Notes: generated from the sequence alone by a model not told the origin. A stretch of 64,000 nucleotides of DNA from DYJB01 sp963777165 (GCA_963777165.1 CAVZPO010000026.1:1-64000); one strand, 5' to 3'. Counted from the stretch's first letter, positions 36,213 through 45,213 are shown. Program-made: numbers and translations.

Positions 36213-36923
36213 ATGTTCCACGAGTTGGCGCGCTTCTACGACGCCATCTACTCCTTCAAGGACTACGCCGCCGAGGCCGGCTGGCTGCGCTACCTGCTGA
36301 TTGACCACGGGCATCCCGCCGGGACGATGCTCGACGTGGCCTGCGGCACCGGCGCGCACCTGGTTCACCTGCGGCCCCAGTACCAGGTGGAAGGCCTGGA
36401 CCTCGATCTGGGGATGCTGGATGTCGCCCGCGCCAAGCTGCCGGGCGTCCCTTTCCACCAGGGAGATATGTTGGACTTCGATCTGGGCCGACGCTTCGAC
36501 GTGGTGGTGTCTCTGTTCAGCTCGATCGGCTATGTGCGGACGGTTCCGCAGTTGACGAAAGCCGTGGCGAATCTGGCTCGGCACGTCACCCCCGGCGGGC
36601 TGCTTGCGATCGAGCCGTGGTTCTCCCCAGCGCAATGGAAGCCCGGAATGCTGCACGCCTTGCTGGTCGACGAGAAGGATCTGAAAGTCGCCCGCATGAG
36701 TTTGAGCGAGCCGGCGGTCGGCAATCTGTCGGTGCTCGAGTTCCACTACCTGGTGGGAGACGAGACGGGCGTGCGCCACGTCACCGAACGGCACGAGCTG
36801 GGGCTGTTCGAGGATCACGAGTACCGGCGGGCATTCGAGCAGGCCGGCCTGACCCCGCACCGCGATGAAGAAGGGCCGTCCGGGCGCGGACTGTACTTCG
36901 CCGTACGCGGGCCGGACGCATGA
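36213..36923 (+). CDS. Class I SAM-dependent methyltransferase
   Basis: 236 residues from ATG 36213 ('ccggagg' upstream). The SAM motif 'MLDVACGTGAHLVHL' (about 33-47), motif II 'VEGLDLDLGML' and 'VSLFSSIGYV' are clear. The opening 'MFHELARFYDAIYSFKDY' resembles methyltransferases of small molecules such as amino sugars. No substrate can be assigned. Its stop overlaps the ATG of the thioesterase gene. Confidence 0.82.
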   Translation: MFHELARFYDAIYSFKDYAAEAGWLRYLLIDHGHPAGTMLDVACGTGAHLVHLRPQYQVEGLDLDLGMLDVARAKLPGVPFHQGDMLDFDLGRRFDVVVSLFSSIGYVRTVPQLTKAVANLARHVTPGGLLAIEPWFSPAQWKPGMLHALLVDEKDLKVARMSLSEPAVGNLSVLEFHYLVGDETGVRHVTERHELGLFEDHEYRRAFEQAGLTPHRDEEGPSGRGLYFAVRGPDA

Positions 36924-37349
36924 GCCCACCGTCGAACGACGCGTCCCTTACTGGTCCGCCTGACCTTCCAGGCGCACACGTACGACATCGACTTCGCCGG
37001 CATCGTCAGCAACATCGTCTACATCCGCTGGCTCGAGGACTTGCGGGGCCACATGCTGAGCGGGATCTACCCCGTCGAGAAGATGCAGTCCACAGGGGTA
37101 GGCCCGGTCCTGCTGGGGACCGAGATCCGCTACCGGCGCGCCCTCAAGCTCGGCGATCGGCCGGTGGGGGAAATGTGGGTGGCGGAAGCGCACGCCGCCC
37201 ATTGGATCCTGCAGGCGGAATTCACCCTCGACGGCGGGCGCGTGTGTGAAGCGCGGCAGACCGGCGCCTTTGTCCAGTACGCGAGCATGCGGCTCGTCCG
37301 TGTGCCGGAGGAACTGCGCCGGGCGCTCGAGGCATCCGGCACAGACTGA
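36920..37349 (+). CDS. 4HBT-type acyl-CoA thioesterase (frameshift near the start)
   Basis: The hotdog-fold core reads 'LTFQAHTYDIDFAGIVSNIVYIRWLEDLRGHML', with the catalytic Asp of 'YDIDF(A)G', and 'GTEIRYRRALKLGDRPVGEMW'. This frame has no ATG or GTG start. The natural start seems to be ATG 36920 (ATGA overlap with the methyltransferase) with a one-base slip near 36952 joining 'MSPPSNDASL' to 'VRLTFQAH'. Predicted length is about 142 residues. It hydrolyses acyl-CoA thioesters; the acyl group is unknown. Confidence 0.72.
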
Positions 37350-37375
37350 CGCTTCCCGCCCTGGCCAGGGAAACG

Positions 37376-37403
37376 CACCGGGCGCCGCATGCGGCGCCCG
37401 GTG
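37376..37403. terminator. Bidirectional terminator hairpin
   Basis: A perfect 28-base palindrome (half-site caccgggcgccgca) between the thioesterase and the convergent SIMPL gene. Symmetric, so it can serve both strands; no strong T-tract. Confidence 0.65.
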
Positions 37404-37426
37404 GAGTCTGCCTGGAGTTGATCGGA

Positions 37427-38137
37427 CTACTTCAACGCGTACGACACCGTGAGGTCGATACGCACGTCGAACGTCCCCGGGGCGATCGGCACCGCCCCGC
37501 TGCTGCCCGTGGACACCACGGCAGCTTCGACGTAACTGACCGTGCCGTAGGACGACGAGCCGGTGTAGATCGAGGTGATCTCCCCGAGCCTGGCGCCGGC
37601 CGCCGCGGCCAGTCGCGTGGCACGCTGTTGGGCATCTTCCATCGCCGCCTGCCGGGCTTGGGCTTCGGCCTGCGCCTTGTCCGCCACGTCGAAGGATACG
37701 CCGTTGATGTTGTTCGCTCCGGCGTCGACCGTGGCCTGGAGCAATGTGCCGAGCTGGTCGAGCTGGCGCAGCGTGACGACCAGCGTGTTGTTCACCCAGT
37801 AGATCGTCTGGCCGGTCGGCACGCCGCTCTGATCATACTGGGGCTGCGGGGAGACGTTGAAGTAGGCTGTGCGCACGTCTTCCGGCGCCACGCCAAGCTT
37901 CTTGACCGCATCGGTGATGGCCTGTGCCGTCAGGTTGTTGGCCGCCACAGCCTGGGCGACGTCGGTGTCCTGGGTTACCACCCCCAGGTTGATGGTGGCC
38001 ATGTCGGGCGTGAGCCGGACGATGCCGGTGCCGCTCACCGTCATCTGCGGCCGGGCCTGAGGGGCGGCCGATCCGGCACAGCCGGCGAGCAGCAGCCCGG
38101 TGAGGGTCAGCAGGATCAATGCTTTTCGTGCGTTCAT
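37427..38137 (-). CDS. SIMPL domain (DUF541) lipoprotein, copy 1
   Basis: 236 residues. Signal peptide with lipobox 'LTGLLLAGC' at Cys20, then the SIMPL domain: 'MTVSGTGIVRLTPDMATINLGVVTQ' and 'QQRATRLAAAAGARLGEI'. SIMPL proteins are periplasmic or membrane-anchored and often oligomeric; their role is unclear. It is the downstream member of a tandem pair with the next gene (20 bases apart). Confidence 0.85.
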   Translation of the reverse strand: MNARKALILLTLTGLLLAGCAGSAAPQARPQMTVSGTGIVRLTPDMATINLGVVTQDTDVAQAVAANNLTAQAITDAVKKLGVAPEDVRTAYFNVSPQPQYDQSGVPTGQTIYWVNNTLVVTLRQLDQLGTLLQATVDAGANNINGVSFDVADKAQAEAQARQAAMEDAQQRATRLAAAAGARLGEITSIYTGSSSYGTVSYVEAAVVSTGSSGAVPIAPGTFDVRIDLTVSYALK

Positions 38138-38157
38138 GACAGTCTCTCTTCCGTCGC

Positions 38158-38859
38158 CTATTTCAGGATGTAGGTCAGCGTGATCTGGGCCGGGAATTCC
38201 AGCGTGCCCGATTCGACCGGGACGCCGCCGCCCCCGCCACCCTTGCCGAAGGCCGGCGCCTCGTAGTAGGTCGGGACGACGTTGCCGCCCTCGCCGATCG
38301 ACAGCACATCGCCCAGCGAGGCGCCCGCCGCAGCAGCCACCTGCTCAGCCTGGCGCTGTGCGTCGGCGACGGCCAGTTGGCGGGCCTCGTCCATCGGAAC
38401 GCTCGGATCGGCCACACTGAAGCTCACGCTCTGCACGCTGTTCGAGCCGGCGCGCAGGGCGACCTGCAGTACAGCGCCCAGCTTCTCCGGCGCCCGCAGC
38501 GTGAACAGGATGGTGTTGTCCACCGTGTAGCTCGTCTCGCCGGTCGGTAGCCCCATCGGGTCGAACAGCTGCTGGCTGGAGACGTAGAAGTTGACCGTGC
38601 GCATGTCTTCGGCGGTGACGCCCTGTTCGAGCAGAGCATCCGTCACCGCCTGCGCGCGCCGGTTGTTCTCCTGAACCGCCGCGCCGACATCGGCTCCTTG
38701 TGTCTGGACGCCCAGGTTGACCACGGCGATGTCCGGACTGACACGGGTCGTCCCCGTGCCGGTGACGGTGATCGTTCGCTGCTCCGGCTGCAGGGTCGTG
38801 CCAGTGCACGCTCCCAGCACGAGCCCTGCGAGCAGCAGGATGGGAAGAGCCTTTCGCAT
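38158..38859 (-). CDS. SIMPL domain (DUF541) lipoprotein, copy 2
   Basis: 233 residues from ATG 38859, preceded by 'aaggagagg'. Lipobox 'LAGLVLGAC' at Cys18, domain 'ITVTGTGTTRVSPDIAVVNLGVQTQ' and 'AEQVAAAAGASLGDVLSIGEGG'. A glycine run 'GKGGGGGGVP' lies near the C-terminus. It is a close paralogue of the downstream copy, so this is a tandem duplication. A minus-strand TATACT box at 38912-38907 probably drives both. Confidence 0.85.
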   Translation of the reverse strand: MRKALPILLLAGLVLGACTGTTLQPEQRTITVTGTGTTRVSPDIAVVNLGVQTQGADVGAAVQENNRRAQAVTDALLEQGVTAEDMRTVNFYVSSQQLFDPMGLPTGETSYTVDNTILFTLRAPEKLGAVLQVALRAGSNSVQSVSFSVADPSVPMDEARQLAVADAQRQAEQVAAAAGASLGDVLSIGEGGNVVPTYYEAPAFGKGGGGGGVPVESGTLEFPAQITLTYILK

Positions 38860-38906
38860 GTCGCCTCTCCTTCGGATCGTATTCCGCCTGCCAAGGGCAG
38901 ACAGGT

Positions 38907-38912
38907 AGTATA
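38907..38912 (-). promoter_or_regulatory. -10 box of the SIMPL pair
   Basis: TATACT on the minus strand, about 47 bases before ATG 38859. The -35 region is weak. Confidence 0.45.
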
Positions 38913-39032
38913 AAACGGACCTCGGCGGTGGGAAACCGTTGATCCAGACCCCGCGCAATCGTCCGCAGAATGGAGAGACGCCGGGAGGCTCCTGGAAGTT
39001 CCAGGGGAGGGAGAGGCGGGGGGCTGAATCGT

Positions 39033-39061
39033 GAGAGCCGGGGACGCCGACCCCGGCTCTC
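39033..39061. terminator. Perfect 11-bp hairpin
   Basis: GAGAGCCGGGG (39033-39043), loop of 7, CCCCGGCTCTC (39051-39061), between the divergent SIMPL and lactate permease genes. No T-tract. It may be a terminator or a regulatory hairpin, since neither flanking gene ends here. Confidence 0.45.
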
Positions 39062-39181
39062 GTGTAAGGAGGAGAAGAAGAGATTCCGCCCTTCCACCGA
39101 TATCCTAGGGCGGGTGGGGCAGGAGCCGCTGGACTGCTGCCTGACGGAATCCCTACGCCCGCCCTACGCTTGTGCCGATGC

Positions 39182-39187
39182 TATACT
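39182..39187 (+). promoter_or_regulatory. -10 box of the lactate permease gene (short or no leader)
   Basis: TATACT (39182-39187), with the ATG at 39199, 11 bases later. The ATG-like codons upstream would lie before the transcription start. Confidence 0.5.
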
Positions 39188-39198
39188 CCCGGCCGCCC

Positions 39199-40731
39199 AT
39201 GACCGTCCTGTGGCTCCTGGCTGCCTCCCCGATCCTGCTCGTCGTCTTGCTCATGACCGTGGTCCGTTGGCCCGCCGCGCGAGCGGGGTTGGCCGGGCTT
39301 GCCGCGGCCCTGGTGGTGGCGGGCGGGTGGTTTGGTGCCGGTCTGCCAGTGCAGCGCCTGGCGCTGATCCGTGGCGTGCTGATGGCGCTCGACGTCCTGC
39401 CGATCGTCTGGGGGGCCTACGTGTTCTACCGCGTGACGGCGGAAGCCGGGGCCATCGACGCCTTGAGCGAGGCGCTGCCTGTATTGACGCCGACACGCGG
39501 TCTGCAGGCCCTGGTCATCGGCTGGGCGTTCGCCAGTTTCCTGCAAGGCGTGGGCGGTTTCGGCGTCCCCGTGGCCGTGACCGCACCGATCCTCGCCGGT
39601 CTCGGTTTTCCCCCACTGACTGCCGTGCTGGTCCCGTCGATTGGTCACGCGTGGGCGGTGACCTTCGGGTCGCTGGCCTCGGCGTTTCAGGCGATGGTGG
39701 CGGCGACGGGGCAACCGGCGGCGCTGCTTGCGCCCGCCTCGGCCCTGGCGTTGGGGATCGTGTGCCTGGCCTGCGGGATCGGCGCCGCGCAGGCAGCCGC
39801 CGGTTGGAGGGAGACGGCGCGGCTCGGTCTGGTGATCGCGTTGATGGGGTCTGCGATGGGCGCGTGCCTGTATGGCCTGGCCCGCCTCGGCTTGTGGCCG
39901 ATCGCCTCGGTCGGAGCCGCGCTGGTGGGAATGGGCATTGGGCTCGTCGCTGCGCGGCGCAGGTTTTCAAGCGGCGTGTCGCTGCGACGGCTCGGTTTTG
40001 GCCTGCAGGGATACGCCGTACTGGTTGGACTGATCTCGCTGGTGCAGTTTGTGCCGCTGCTCCGGGAGGCTCTGCACCGCTGGACGGTGAGTGTCTCGCT
40101 GGGCCCGACCACCACGCTGCTCGGGTTCAGCATGCCTGCCATGACCTACCACTACGATCCGTTGGGGCATACCGGAACCTTGTTGGCCTACGCCGCGCTG
40201 CTGGCCTATGCGCTGTACCGATGGCAAGGGAGTGCGTTCGGCCCCGGGTCGCTGCGGCGCATCGCGGCAGAGACCCTCCGAACAATGCTGCCGGTGACGC
40301 TGGGGCTGCTGGCCATGGTCACGATGGCGGCGGTGATGGAGCAGTCCGGGATGATCCAGTCGCTGGCGGCGGCTCTGGCGGCATCTGCGGGCGGTGGCTT
40401 CGCCCTCGTCTCCCCGTGGATTGGCGCGCTGGGCGCCTTCGTCACCGGGTCCAACACGAGTTCGAACCTGATGTTCGGTGCCCTCCAGGCGAGGGCCGCC
40501 GATCTGCTTGGGCTCGATCTTCCGCTGGTGCTGGCTCTGCAAAACGTGGGTGGCGCTCTCGGTTCGGTGGTCTCGCCCACCAAGGTGATCGTGGCGGTCA
40601 GCACGCTGGGGATGATCGGACAGGAGGGGCGGGTGATGAGGCCGCTGGCCGTGACGGTAGCGCTCCTTCTCTTGTTGACCAGCCTGGCGGCCGGCCTGGC
40701 CCTGCTGCTCGCTGTTGTACAATCGACCTGA
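39199..40731 (+). CDS. L-lactate permease family transporter
   Basis: 510 residues, about 12-14 helices. Landmarks of the LctP/GlcA family: 'GWAFASFLQGVGGFGVPVAVTAPILAGLGFPPLTAVLVPSIGHAWAVTFGS' and 'GALGAFVTGSNTSSNLMFG', 'ALQNVGGALGSVVSPTKVIVAVSTLGM'. It transports lactate or glycolate with protons across the cytoplasmic membrane. The downstream D-2-hydroxyacid dehydrogenase overlaps its stop (TGATG), suggesting joint use of 2-hydroxyacids. Confidence 0.85.
   Translation: MTVLWLLAASPILLVVLLMTVVRWPAARAGLAGLAAALVVAGGWFGAGLPVQRLALIRGVLMALDVLPIVWGAYVFYRVTAEAGAIDALSEALPVLTPTRGLQALVIGWAFASFLQGVGGFGVPVAVTAPILAGLGFPPLTAVLVPSIGHAWAVTFGSLASAFQAMVAATGQPAALLAPASALALGIVCLACGIGAAQAAAGWRETARLGLVIALMGSAMGACLYGLARLGLWPIASVGAALVGMGIGLVAARRRFSSGVSLRRLGFGLQGYAVLVGLISLVQFVPLLREALHRWTVSVSLGPTTTLLGFSMPAMTYHYDPLGHTGTLLAYAALLAYALYRWQGSAFGPGSLRRIAAETLRTMLPVTLGLLAMVTMAAVMEQSGMIQSLAAALAASAGGGFALVSPWIGALGAFVTGSNTSSNLMFGALQARAADLLGLDLPLVLALQNVGGALGSVVSPTKVIVAVSTLGMIGQEGRVMRPLAVTVALLLLLTSLAAGLALLLAVVQST
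40718..40723 (+). promoter_or_regulatory. Internal -10 box for the dehydrogenase (leaderless)
   Basis: TACAAT (40718-40723) within the end of the permease gene, 7 bases before ATG 40731. The -35 is not convincing. Confidence 0.35.
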
Positions 40732-41744
40732 TGTCCGAAATCCTTGTCTTGATCACGCTGAACTTCCCCGAGCCCCTGGTGGAGCGGCTGCGGGCGCTGT
40801 CGCCCCGGCTGCAGATCCGAGTGCACCCGGCGCGGAGCGGGCAGGACCTGCCGGGGGACCTCTTGGCGGACGTGGAGGTGCTCTACACGCTTCACGCGCT
40901 GCCCGAACCGTCGAGCGTCCCGAACCTGCGCTGGGTACAGTTCCACCTGTCGGGCGTCGATGCGATCGTCGATCACCCGCTGCTGCACACCGATGTGCTG
41001 GTCACGTCGCTGAGCGGCGCTTCAGCGCCGCAGCTCGCAGAGTACGCGCTGATGGGCATCCTGGCGCTGGGCCGGCGGGTGCCGCGCATGGTGGCCGACA
41101 AAACGGCCAAGCGCTGGGCGGATGACCGTTTTGAGCGCTTCCGGCCGGTCGAGTTGCGCGGGGCGACGGTGGGAATCGTCGGCTACGGGAGCGCCGGGCG
41201 CGAGATCGCCCGCCTATGCCGGGCGTTCGGGGCGACGATCCTGGCGGTCAAGCGCGACCTTCGCTCACTCGACGATCGCGGCTACCGTCTGAAGGAGCTG
41301 GGTGACCCGAACGCCGACCTGGCCGAGCGCCTGTACCCGCCGCAGGCTGTGGCGTCGATGGCGGCGCTGTGTGACTTTCTGGTAATCGCCGCGCCGCTGA
41401 CGCCCGAGACGCGCGGCATGATCGACCGACGCGTGTTCGAGGCGCTCAAACCGACCGCCTTCCTGGTCGATCTGTCGCGCGGCGGGTTGGTGGATCATGC
41501 CGCCCTGGTCGATGCGCTGTCGGAGAAGAAACTCGCCGGCGCGATGCTGGATGTGTTCCCGGTGGAGCCGCTGCCGGACGGCAGCTCGCTGTGGGAGATG
41601 CCCAACGTGCTGCTTTCGCCGCACATCGCCGGTTCCTCGGGCGATTACTTCGAACGGGCCACGGAGTTGTTCGGCGAGAACCTGCGCCGCTACCTCTCGG
41701 ATCAGCCTCTGCTGAACCTGTACGACCCACAGCTCGGCTACTAG
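40731..41744 (+). CDS. D-2-hydroxyacid dehydrogenase
   Basis: 337 residues. NAD-binding fold 'VGIVGYGSAGREIARLCRAFGATILAVKR'. The catalytic Arg is probably in 'LVDLSRGGLVDHAAL', the acid in 'DVFPVEPLPDGS' and the catalytic His in 'LSPHIAGSSGDYF'. The family interconverts 2-hydroxyacids and 2-ketoacids with NAD(P). An insertion 'LDDRGYRLKELGDPNADLAERLYP' after the Rossmann strand is common in one subclass. It is coupled to the lactate permease; a lactate or glyoxylate-type substrate is likely but not proven. Confidence 0.85.
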   Translation: MSEILVLITLNFPEPLVERLRALSPRLQIRVHPARSGQDLPGDLLADVEVLYTLHALPEPSSVPNLRWVQFHLSGVDAIVDHPLLHTDVLVTSLSGASAPQLAEYALMGILALGRRVPRMVADKTAKRWADDRFERFRPVELRGATVGIVGYGSAGREIARLCRAFGATILAVKRDLRSLDDRGYRLKELGDPNADLAERLYPPQAVASMAALCDFLVIAAPLTPETRGMIDRRVFEALKPTAFLVDLSRGGLVDHAALVDALSEKKLAGAMLDVFPVEPLPDGSSLWEMPNVLLSPHIAGSSGDYFERATELFGENLRRYLSDQPLLNLYDPQLGY

Positions 41745-41751
41745 GGGGCGT

Positions 41752-42507
41752 GTGATCGCTGGTGTGATCTTCGACCTGGGATCGACCCTGATCCACTTCG
41801 AGGGCGACTGGGCGTCGGTCTTCGAGGAGAGCCTGCACGCCCTGGCGCGACAGCTGGCCGTCGATGGACTGACGATCGACCTCGAGGCCTTCCGCGGCGC
41901 ATTCCGTCTTGAGGTCGAATCGTCCCAGCGAACGCGACAGCAGGATCACCTGGAGCGGACCTCAGACGCGGTGCTGCGCCAAACGCTCGAAGGCATGGGG
42001 ATTCGCGCAGCGGAGGATTCGCTGATCTCCCGGGCCCTGGAGGCGATGTTCGCCGTGAGCGAGGCGCGCTGGGAGCCGATGCCCGGGCTGCATCCAATGC
42101 TCGACGAACTGCGCGCCCGGGGTTACCGACTGGGGCTGATCTCCAACGCCAGCGACGTGGCGAACGTCCTGCGCTTGCTGAGGCTGGCCGGACTGGAGGG
42201 GGTGTTCGACCCGCAGCTGATCTCGGCGGCGGAAGGGGTGCGCAAGCCAGATCCGAGCCTCTTCGAGCGCGTGCTTTCGGCCTGGAAGCTGCCGCCCGAG
42301 GCAGTGATCATGGTTGGAGACACCCTGGGAGAAGACATCCTGGGCGCCCAAGGCGTCGGGTTGCGATCGATCTGGTTCACGCGCGACGCCGATACGGCAG
42401 CAAACCGCGGGCTCCAGGGCAGCGTGCGGCCGGAGGCGACGGCGTCTGACCTGCTGGCCCTGCCCAACCTGATCCGCAGCCTGGACGGCACCGGCCCGCT
42501 GCCCTAG
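41752..42507 (+). CDS. HAD-superfamily hydrolase
   Basis: 251 residues from GTG 41752. Motif I is 'IFDLGSTLI': the nucleophile Asp is present and the position two residues on is Gly, as in the 'FDLGNxL' subfamily. Motif II 'GLISNASDV', motif III Lys in 'GVRKPDPSLFERVL', motif IV 'IMVGDTLGEDILGAQGVG'. The helical cap 1 region is consistent with subfamily I. The substrate is unknown. It lies in a compact run of genes (7-base and 2-base gaps). Confidence 0.82.
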   Translation: MIAGVIFDLGSTLIHFEGDWASVFEESLHALARQLAVDGLTIDLEAFRGAFRLEVESSQRTRQQDHLERTSDAVLRQTLEGMGIRAAEDSLISRALEAMFAVSEARWEPMPGLHPMLDELRARGYRLGLISNASDVANVLRLLRLAGLEGVFDPQLISAAEGVRKPDPSLFERVLSAWKLPPEAVIMVGDTLGEDILGAQGVGLRSIWFTRDADTAANRGLQGSVRPEATASDLLALPNLIRSLDGTGPLP

Positions 42508-42509
42508 CC

Positions 42510-43247
42510 ATGCCCGACTTCGTCCCCGTCACGGTGCACATCGGCCGCCTGGAAGTCCCCTGGCGCTGGGCGGGGATGATCCCCGCCTCGGTCTGCGTCT
42601 GGCTGATCCGTGTCGGCGATCGCTGGACGCTGGTCGACAGCGGGCCGCCCGAGGCGGCCGACATGGTGGTGGCGGCGGTGGCGCGCGCCACGCGGGGCCG
42701 TGGGCCGCAAACCATCCTCCTGACGCATGCGCACGCCGACCACGCCGGGGGATTGACCGCCCTGCGGGCAGTCTGGGACCCGGCCATCCTGTGCCACCGC
42801 GACGAAGTCGGGTTCGTCACCGGCCAGTCCGACTACCGGAGCCTGCCGTCGCGCTCGCTGGCGTTCCGGATCGGACGACACATGCAGGGTCCGGCGCGTT
42901 GGGAACTCCCGGTCGCCCGTGATCTTGAACGCGGGCAGTCGGCAGAAGGCATGGCGATCATTCACCTGCCGGGCCACACGCCCGGGCATGTCGGCTTCCT
43001 GCACCCGGAGGACCGGGCGATGATCTGCGGGGATGCGATCATGAATCTTGGGGGTCGGCTCTCGCCCCCCGCTGCGCTGGCGACACACGATCCGCAGGCG
43101 GCTCGCGCGGCGCTGGCCCGGTTGAGCGAACTCGACTACGAATACCTTCTGCCATCACACGGCCGGCCGATCCTCGGCGGAGGGCGCACGGCGGTGACGC
43201 GCTGGCTGGGACGATCGCACCCCGAACCGTCTCCGCCGCGCTGGTAG
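42510..43247 (+). CDS. Metallo-beta-lactamase fold hydrolase
   Basis: 245 residues. Zinc motif 'LLTHAHADHAGGLTALR' (H-x-H-x-D-H), second His in 'IHLPGHTPGHVGFL', 'MICGDAIMNLG' (Asp bridge) and final His in 'LLPSHGRPI'. It belongs to the glyoxalase II/hydrolase-like MBL class, cytoplasmic with no signal peptide. The gap to the HAD gene is 2 bases. Confidence 0.85.
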   Translation: MPDFVPVTVHIGRLEVPWRWAGMIPASVCVWLIRVGDRWTLVDSGPPEAADMVVAAVARATRGRGPQTILLTHAHADHAGGLTALRAVWDPAILCHRDEVGFVTGQSDYRSLPSRSLAFRIGRHMQGPARWELPVARDLERGQSAEGMAIIHLPGHTPGHVGFLHPEDRAMICGDAIMNLGGRLSPPAALATHDPQAARAALARLSELDYEYLLPSHGRPILGGGRTAVTRWLGRSHPEPSPPRW

Positions 43248-43270
43248 GACGGCGGTGATAGAATGACCGC

Positions 43271-43298
43271 GGCGCCCGGCCGCCCAAGGCCGGGCGCC
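43271..43298 (+). terminator. Rho-independent-type hairpin
   Basis: GGCGCCCGGCC (43271-43281), loop of 6, GGCCGGGCGCC (43288-43298), then 'gattgcttgtg' with a weak T content. It lies after the MBL gene. A TAGAAT box (43259-43264) precedes it, so it could also sit in the leader of the MFS gene. Confidence 0.6.
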
Positions 43299-43358
43299 GA
43301 TTGCTTGTGAGGGAGGGCGGGAGCGGGATCGGGGCCCTCTCCCTCGGAAGGCCCGGCG

Positions 43359-44588
43359 ATGTTCAGGCGCCTGCGCGAGACCTCCGCCAGCTACCCGCGG
43401 CAGTTCTGGCTGCTGTTCTGGGGCGTGCTGGTCAACAGCTCCGGGGCCAGCATGGTCTGGCCCTTCCTGACCATCTATTTGCGTCAGCGGCTGGGCGTGC
43501 CGCTGACGACGATCGCCCTCCTGCTGACCCTCAACGCGCTGGCCGGACTGGCCTCCACCTCGATCACCGGACCGGCGGTCGACCGCTTCGGTCGCAAGGG
43601 TGCGATGGTCATCAGCCTGGGTGCCGGTTGCGTCTTCATGCTGGCCCTGGCGCGTGTCGACTCGCTTGGTTCGGCTGCCTTGCTGATGCTGGTCAAGGGT
43701 CTCACCGATCCGCTGTACCGCGTCGGGTCCGATGCGATGGTCGCCGATCTGATTCCCCCCGCCCGGCGGGCCGGCGCGTACGCCCTGTTGCGCATGATCG
43801 CTAATCTGGGCGTGGCGATTGGTCCGTCGATTGGGGGCTTCATCACTGCGGTCTCCTATCCGCTGGCCTTCTCGATTGCCGCCGGGACCACGCTTCTCTA
43901 CGCCCTGCTGGTGGGCTTCTTCATGCGTGAGACCATCCCGCAGTGGCCGGCCGAGGAGAGGGCGCGACAGGCAAAGGGCTACGGACCGGTGCTGCGCGAC
44001 CGGCCGTTCATGGCCTTCTGCGTGGCGTACTCGTTTGCCGGGATGGCCTACTCGCTGATGATGGTGCTGCTGCCGGTGTACGTGAAGGAGAATTTCGGCG
44101 TCCCGGAAAGCAGCTACGGCTTCATCATGGCCACCAACGCCGCCATGGTCGTGCTCTTCCAATACAGCGTGACGCGCCTCACCCAGCGCTACTATCACCT
44201 GCCCGTCCTGGCCGCGGGATCGCTGTTCTATGCCGTGGGTGTGGGCAGCGTAGCCTGGGGCGCCGGGTTCACCGGATTCTTGTTGAGCATGGTGATCCTG
44301 ACCATCGGCGAGATGATCATGATCCCGACTTCGACGGCGCTGACGGCCAACCTGGCGCCGCCGGACATGCGCGGACGTTACATGGGCATGTACGGGCTGA
44401 CGTGGGGCGTGGCGATGGGCATCGGCCCGGTGCTGGGCGGGACGCTCAACGACCAGGTGGCGCCGGTCGCCATCTGGTATGCCGGGCTGGTGTTCGGGGC
44501 CATTGCCATGATCGGGTTCGTTGTGCTGGGATGGCTGCTGCCGCGCCGCGACCCCTTGCTGGCGCCAAAGCCCACGGCGCCCGGCTGA
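43359..44588 (+). CDS. MFS transporter
   Basis: 409 residues, about 12 helices. The MFS loop 'GPAVDRFGRKGAMVISLG' (D-R-x-G-R-K/R) lies between helices 2 and 3, and 'GFITAVSYPLAFSIAAG' is the C-motif region. It is probably a drug or metabolite exporter; the substrate is unknown. The start is ATG 43359, preceded by 'ggaaggcccggcg'. It follows a terminator hairpin, so it is probably a new transcription unit. Confidence 0.82.
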   Translation: MFRRLRETSASYPRQFWLLFWGVLVNSSGASMVWPFLTIYLRQRLGVPLTTIALLLTLNALAGLASTSITGPAVDRFGRKGAMVISLGAGCVFMLALARVDSLGSAALLMLVKGLTDPLYRVGSDAMVADLIPPARRAGAYALLRMIANLGVAIGPSIGGFITAVSYPLAFSIAAGTTLLYALLVGFFMRETIPQWPAEERARQAKGYGPVLRDRPFMAFCVAYSFAGMAYSLMMVLLPVYVKENFGVPESSYGFIMATNAAMVVLFQYSVTRLTQRYYHLPVLAAGSLFYAVGVGSVAWGAGFTGFLLSMVILTIGEMIMIPTSTALTANLAPPDMRGRYMGMYGLTWGVAMGIGPVLGGTLNDQVAPVAIWYAGLVFGAIAMIGFVVLGWLLPRRDPLLAPKPTAPG

Positions 44589-44649
44589 TCCTGGCCCGCC
44601 GCCCCCCGATCTTCGACCTCACATCCAGCCCTGTGCGGGGTTTCATTAA

Positions 44650-45213
44650 GTGAAGGGACGACGCGAGGACCCATCCGTGACCTATCCGGCATTCGAAGCG
44701 CTGGTGGAGCGACACAGTGGAGAGATCTACGCCTACTTGTGGCGCATGCTGCGCGACCCTGATCTGGCGTCCGACTGCCTGCAGGAGACCTTCCTGCGGG
44801 CACTGAGGGCCTTCCCTCGGCTGAAGCACCGCGACCATCTGCGCGCCTGGCTCTACACCATCGCCACCCATCAGGCGCGAACCCTTCAGCGGAAGGACGC
44901 AAGGCATCAGGCGAGACGCTCGGAGCTGAGCGAGGAGTTGGTGGACCCGCGGCCTTCGGTCGGCAGACAGGTCGTGGATCGTGAAACACTGCGACGCGTG
45001 CTGCAAGCCGTTCAGCGCCTCCCGCAGAAGCAGAGGCAGGCGCTGATCCTTCGCCGCTACCAGGGGCTGGACTATGCGGAGATCGCCTCGGTCCTGGGAG
45101 GGAGCTCGGCGGCGGCGCGAACCAACGTTCACCTGGCACAGGAGAAACTGAAGGCCTGGCTGGTGGACGAAAGCCTGGAGAGCCGCATCCCGCGGCGGAG
45201 GGGCAAGTCATGA
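44650..45213 (+). CDS. ECF RNA polymerase sigma factor
   Basis: 187 residues from GTG 44650. Region 2 'ALVERHSGEIYAYLWRMLRDPDLASDCLQETFLRALRAF' and region 4 'AVQRLPQKQRQALILRRYQGLDYAEIASVLGGSSAAARTNVHLAQEKLKAWL' are clear. No anti-sigma gene is adjacent. The stop overlaps the start of the ogt-type gene (ATGA), an unusual pairing. It probably directs a small stress regulon. Confidence 0.88.
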   Translation: MKGRREDPSVTYPAFEALVERHSGEIYAYLWRMLRDPDLASDCLQETFLRALRAFPRLKHRDHLRAWLYTIATHQARTLQRKDARHQARRSELSEELVDPRPSVGRQVVDRETLRRVLQAVQRLPQKQRQALILRRYQGLDYAEIASVLGGSSAAARTNVHLAQEKLKAWLVDESLESRIPRRRGKS

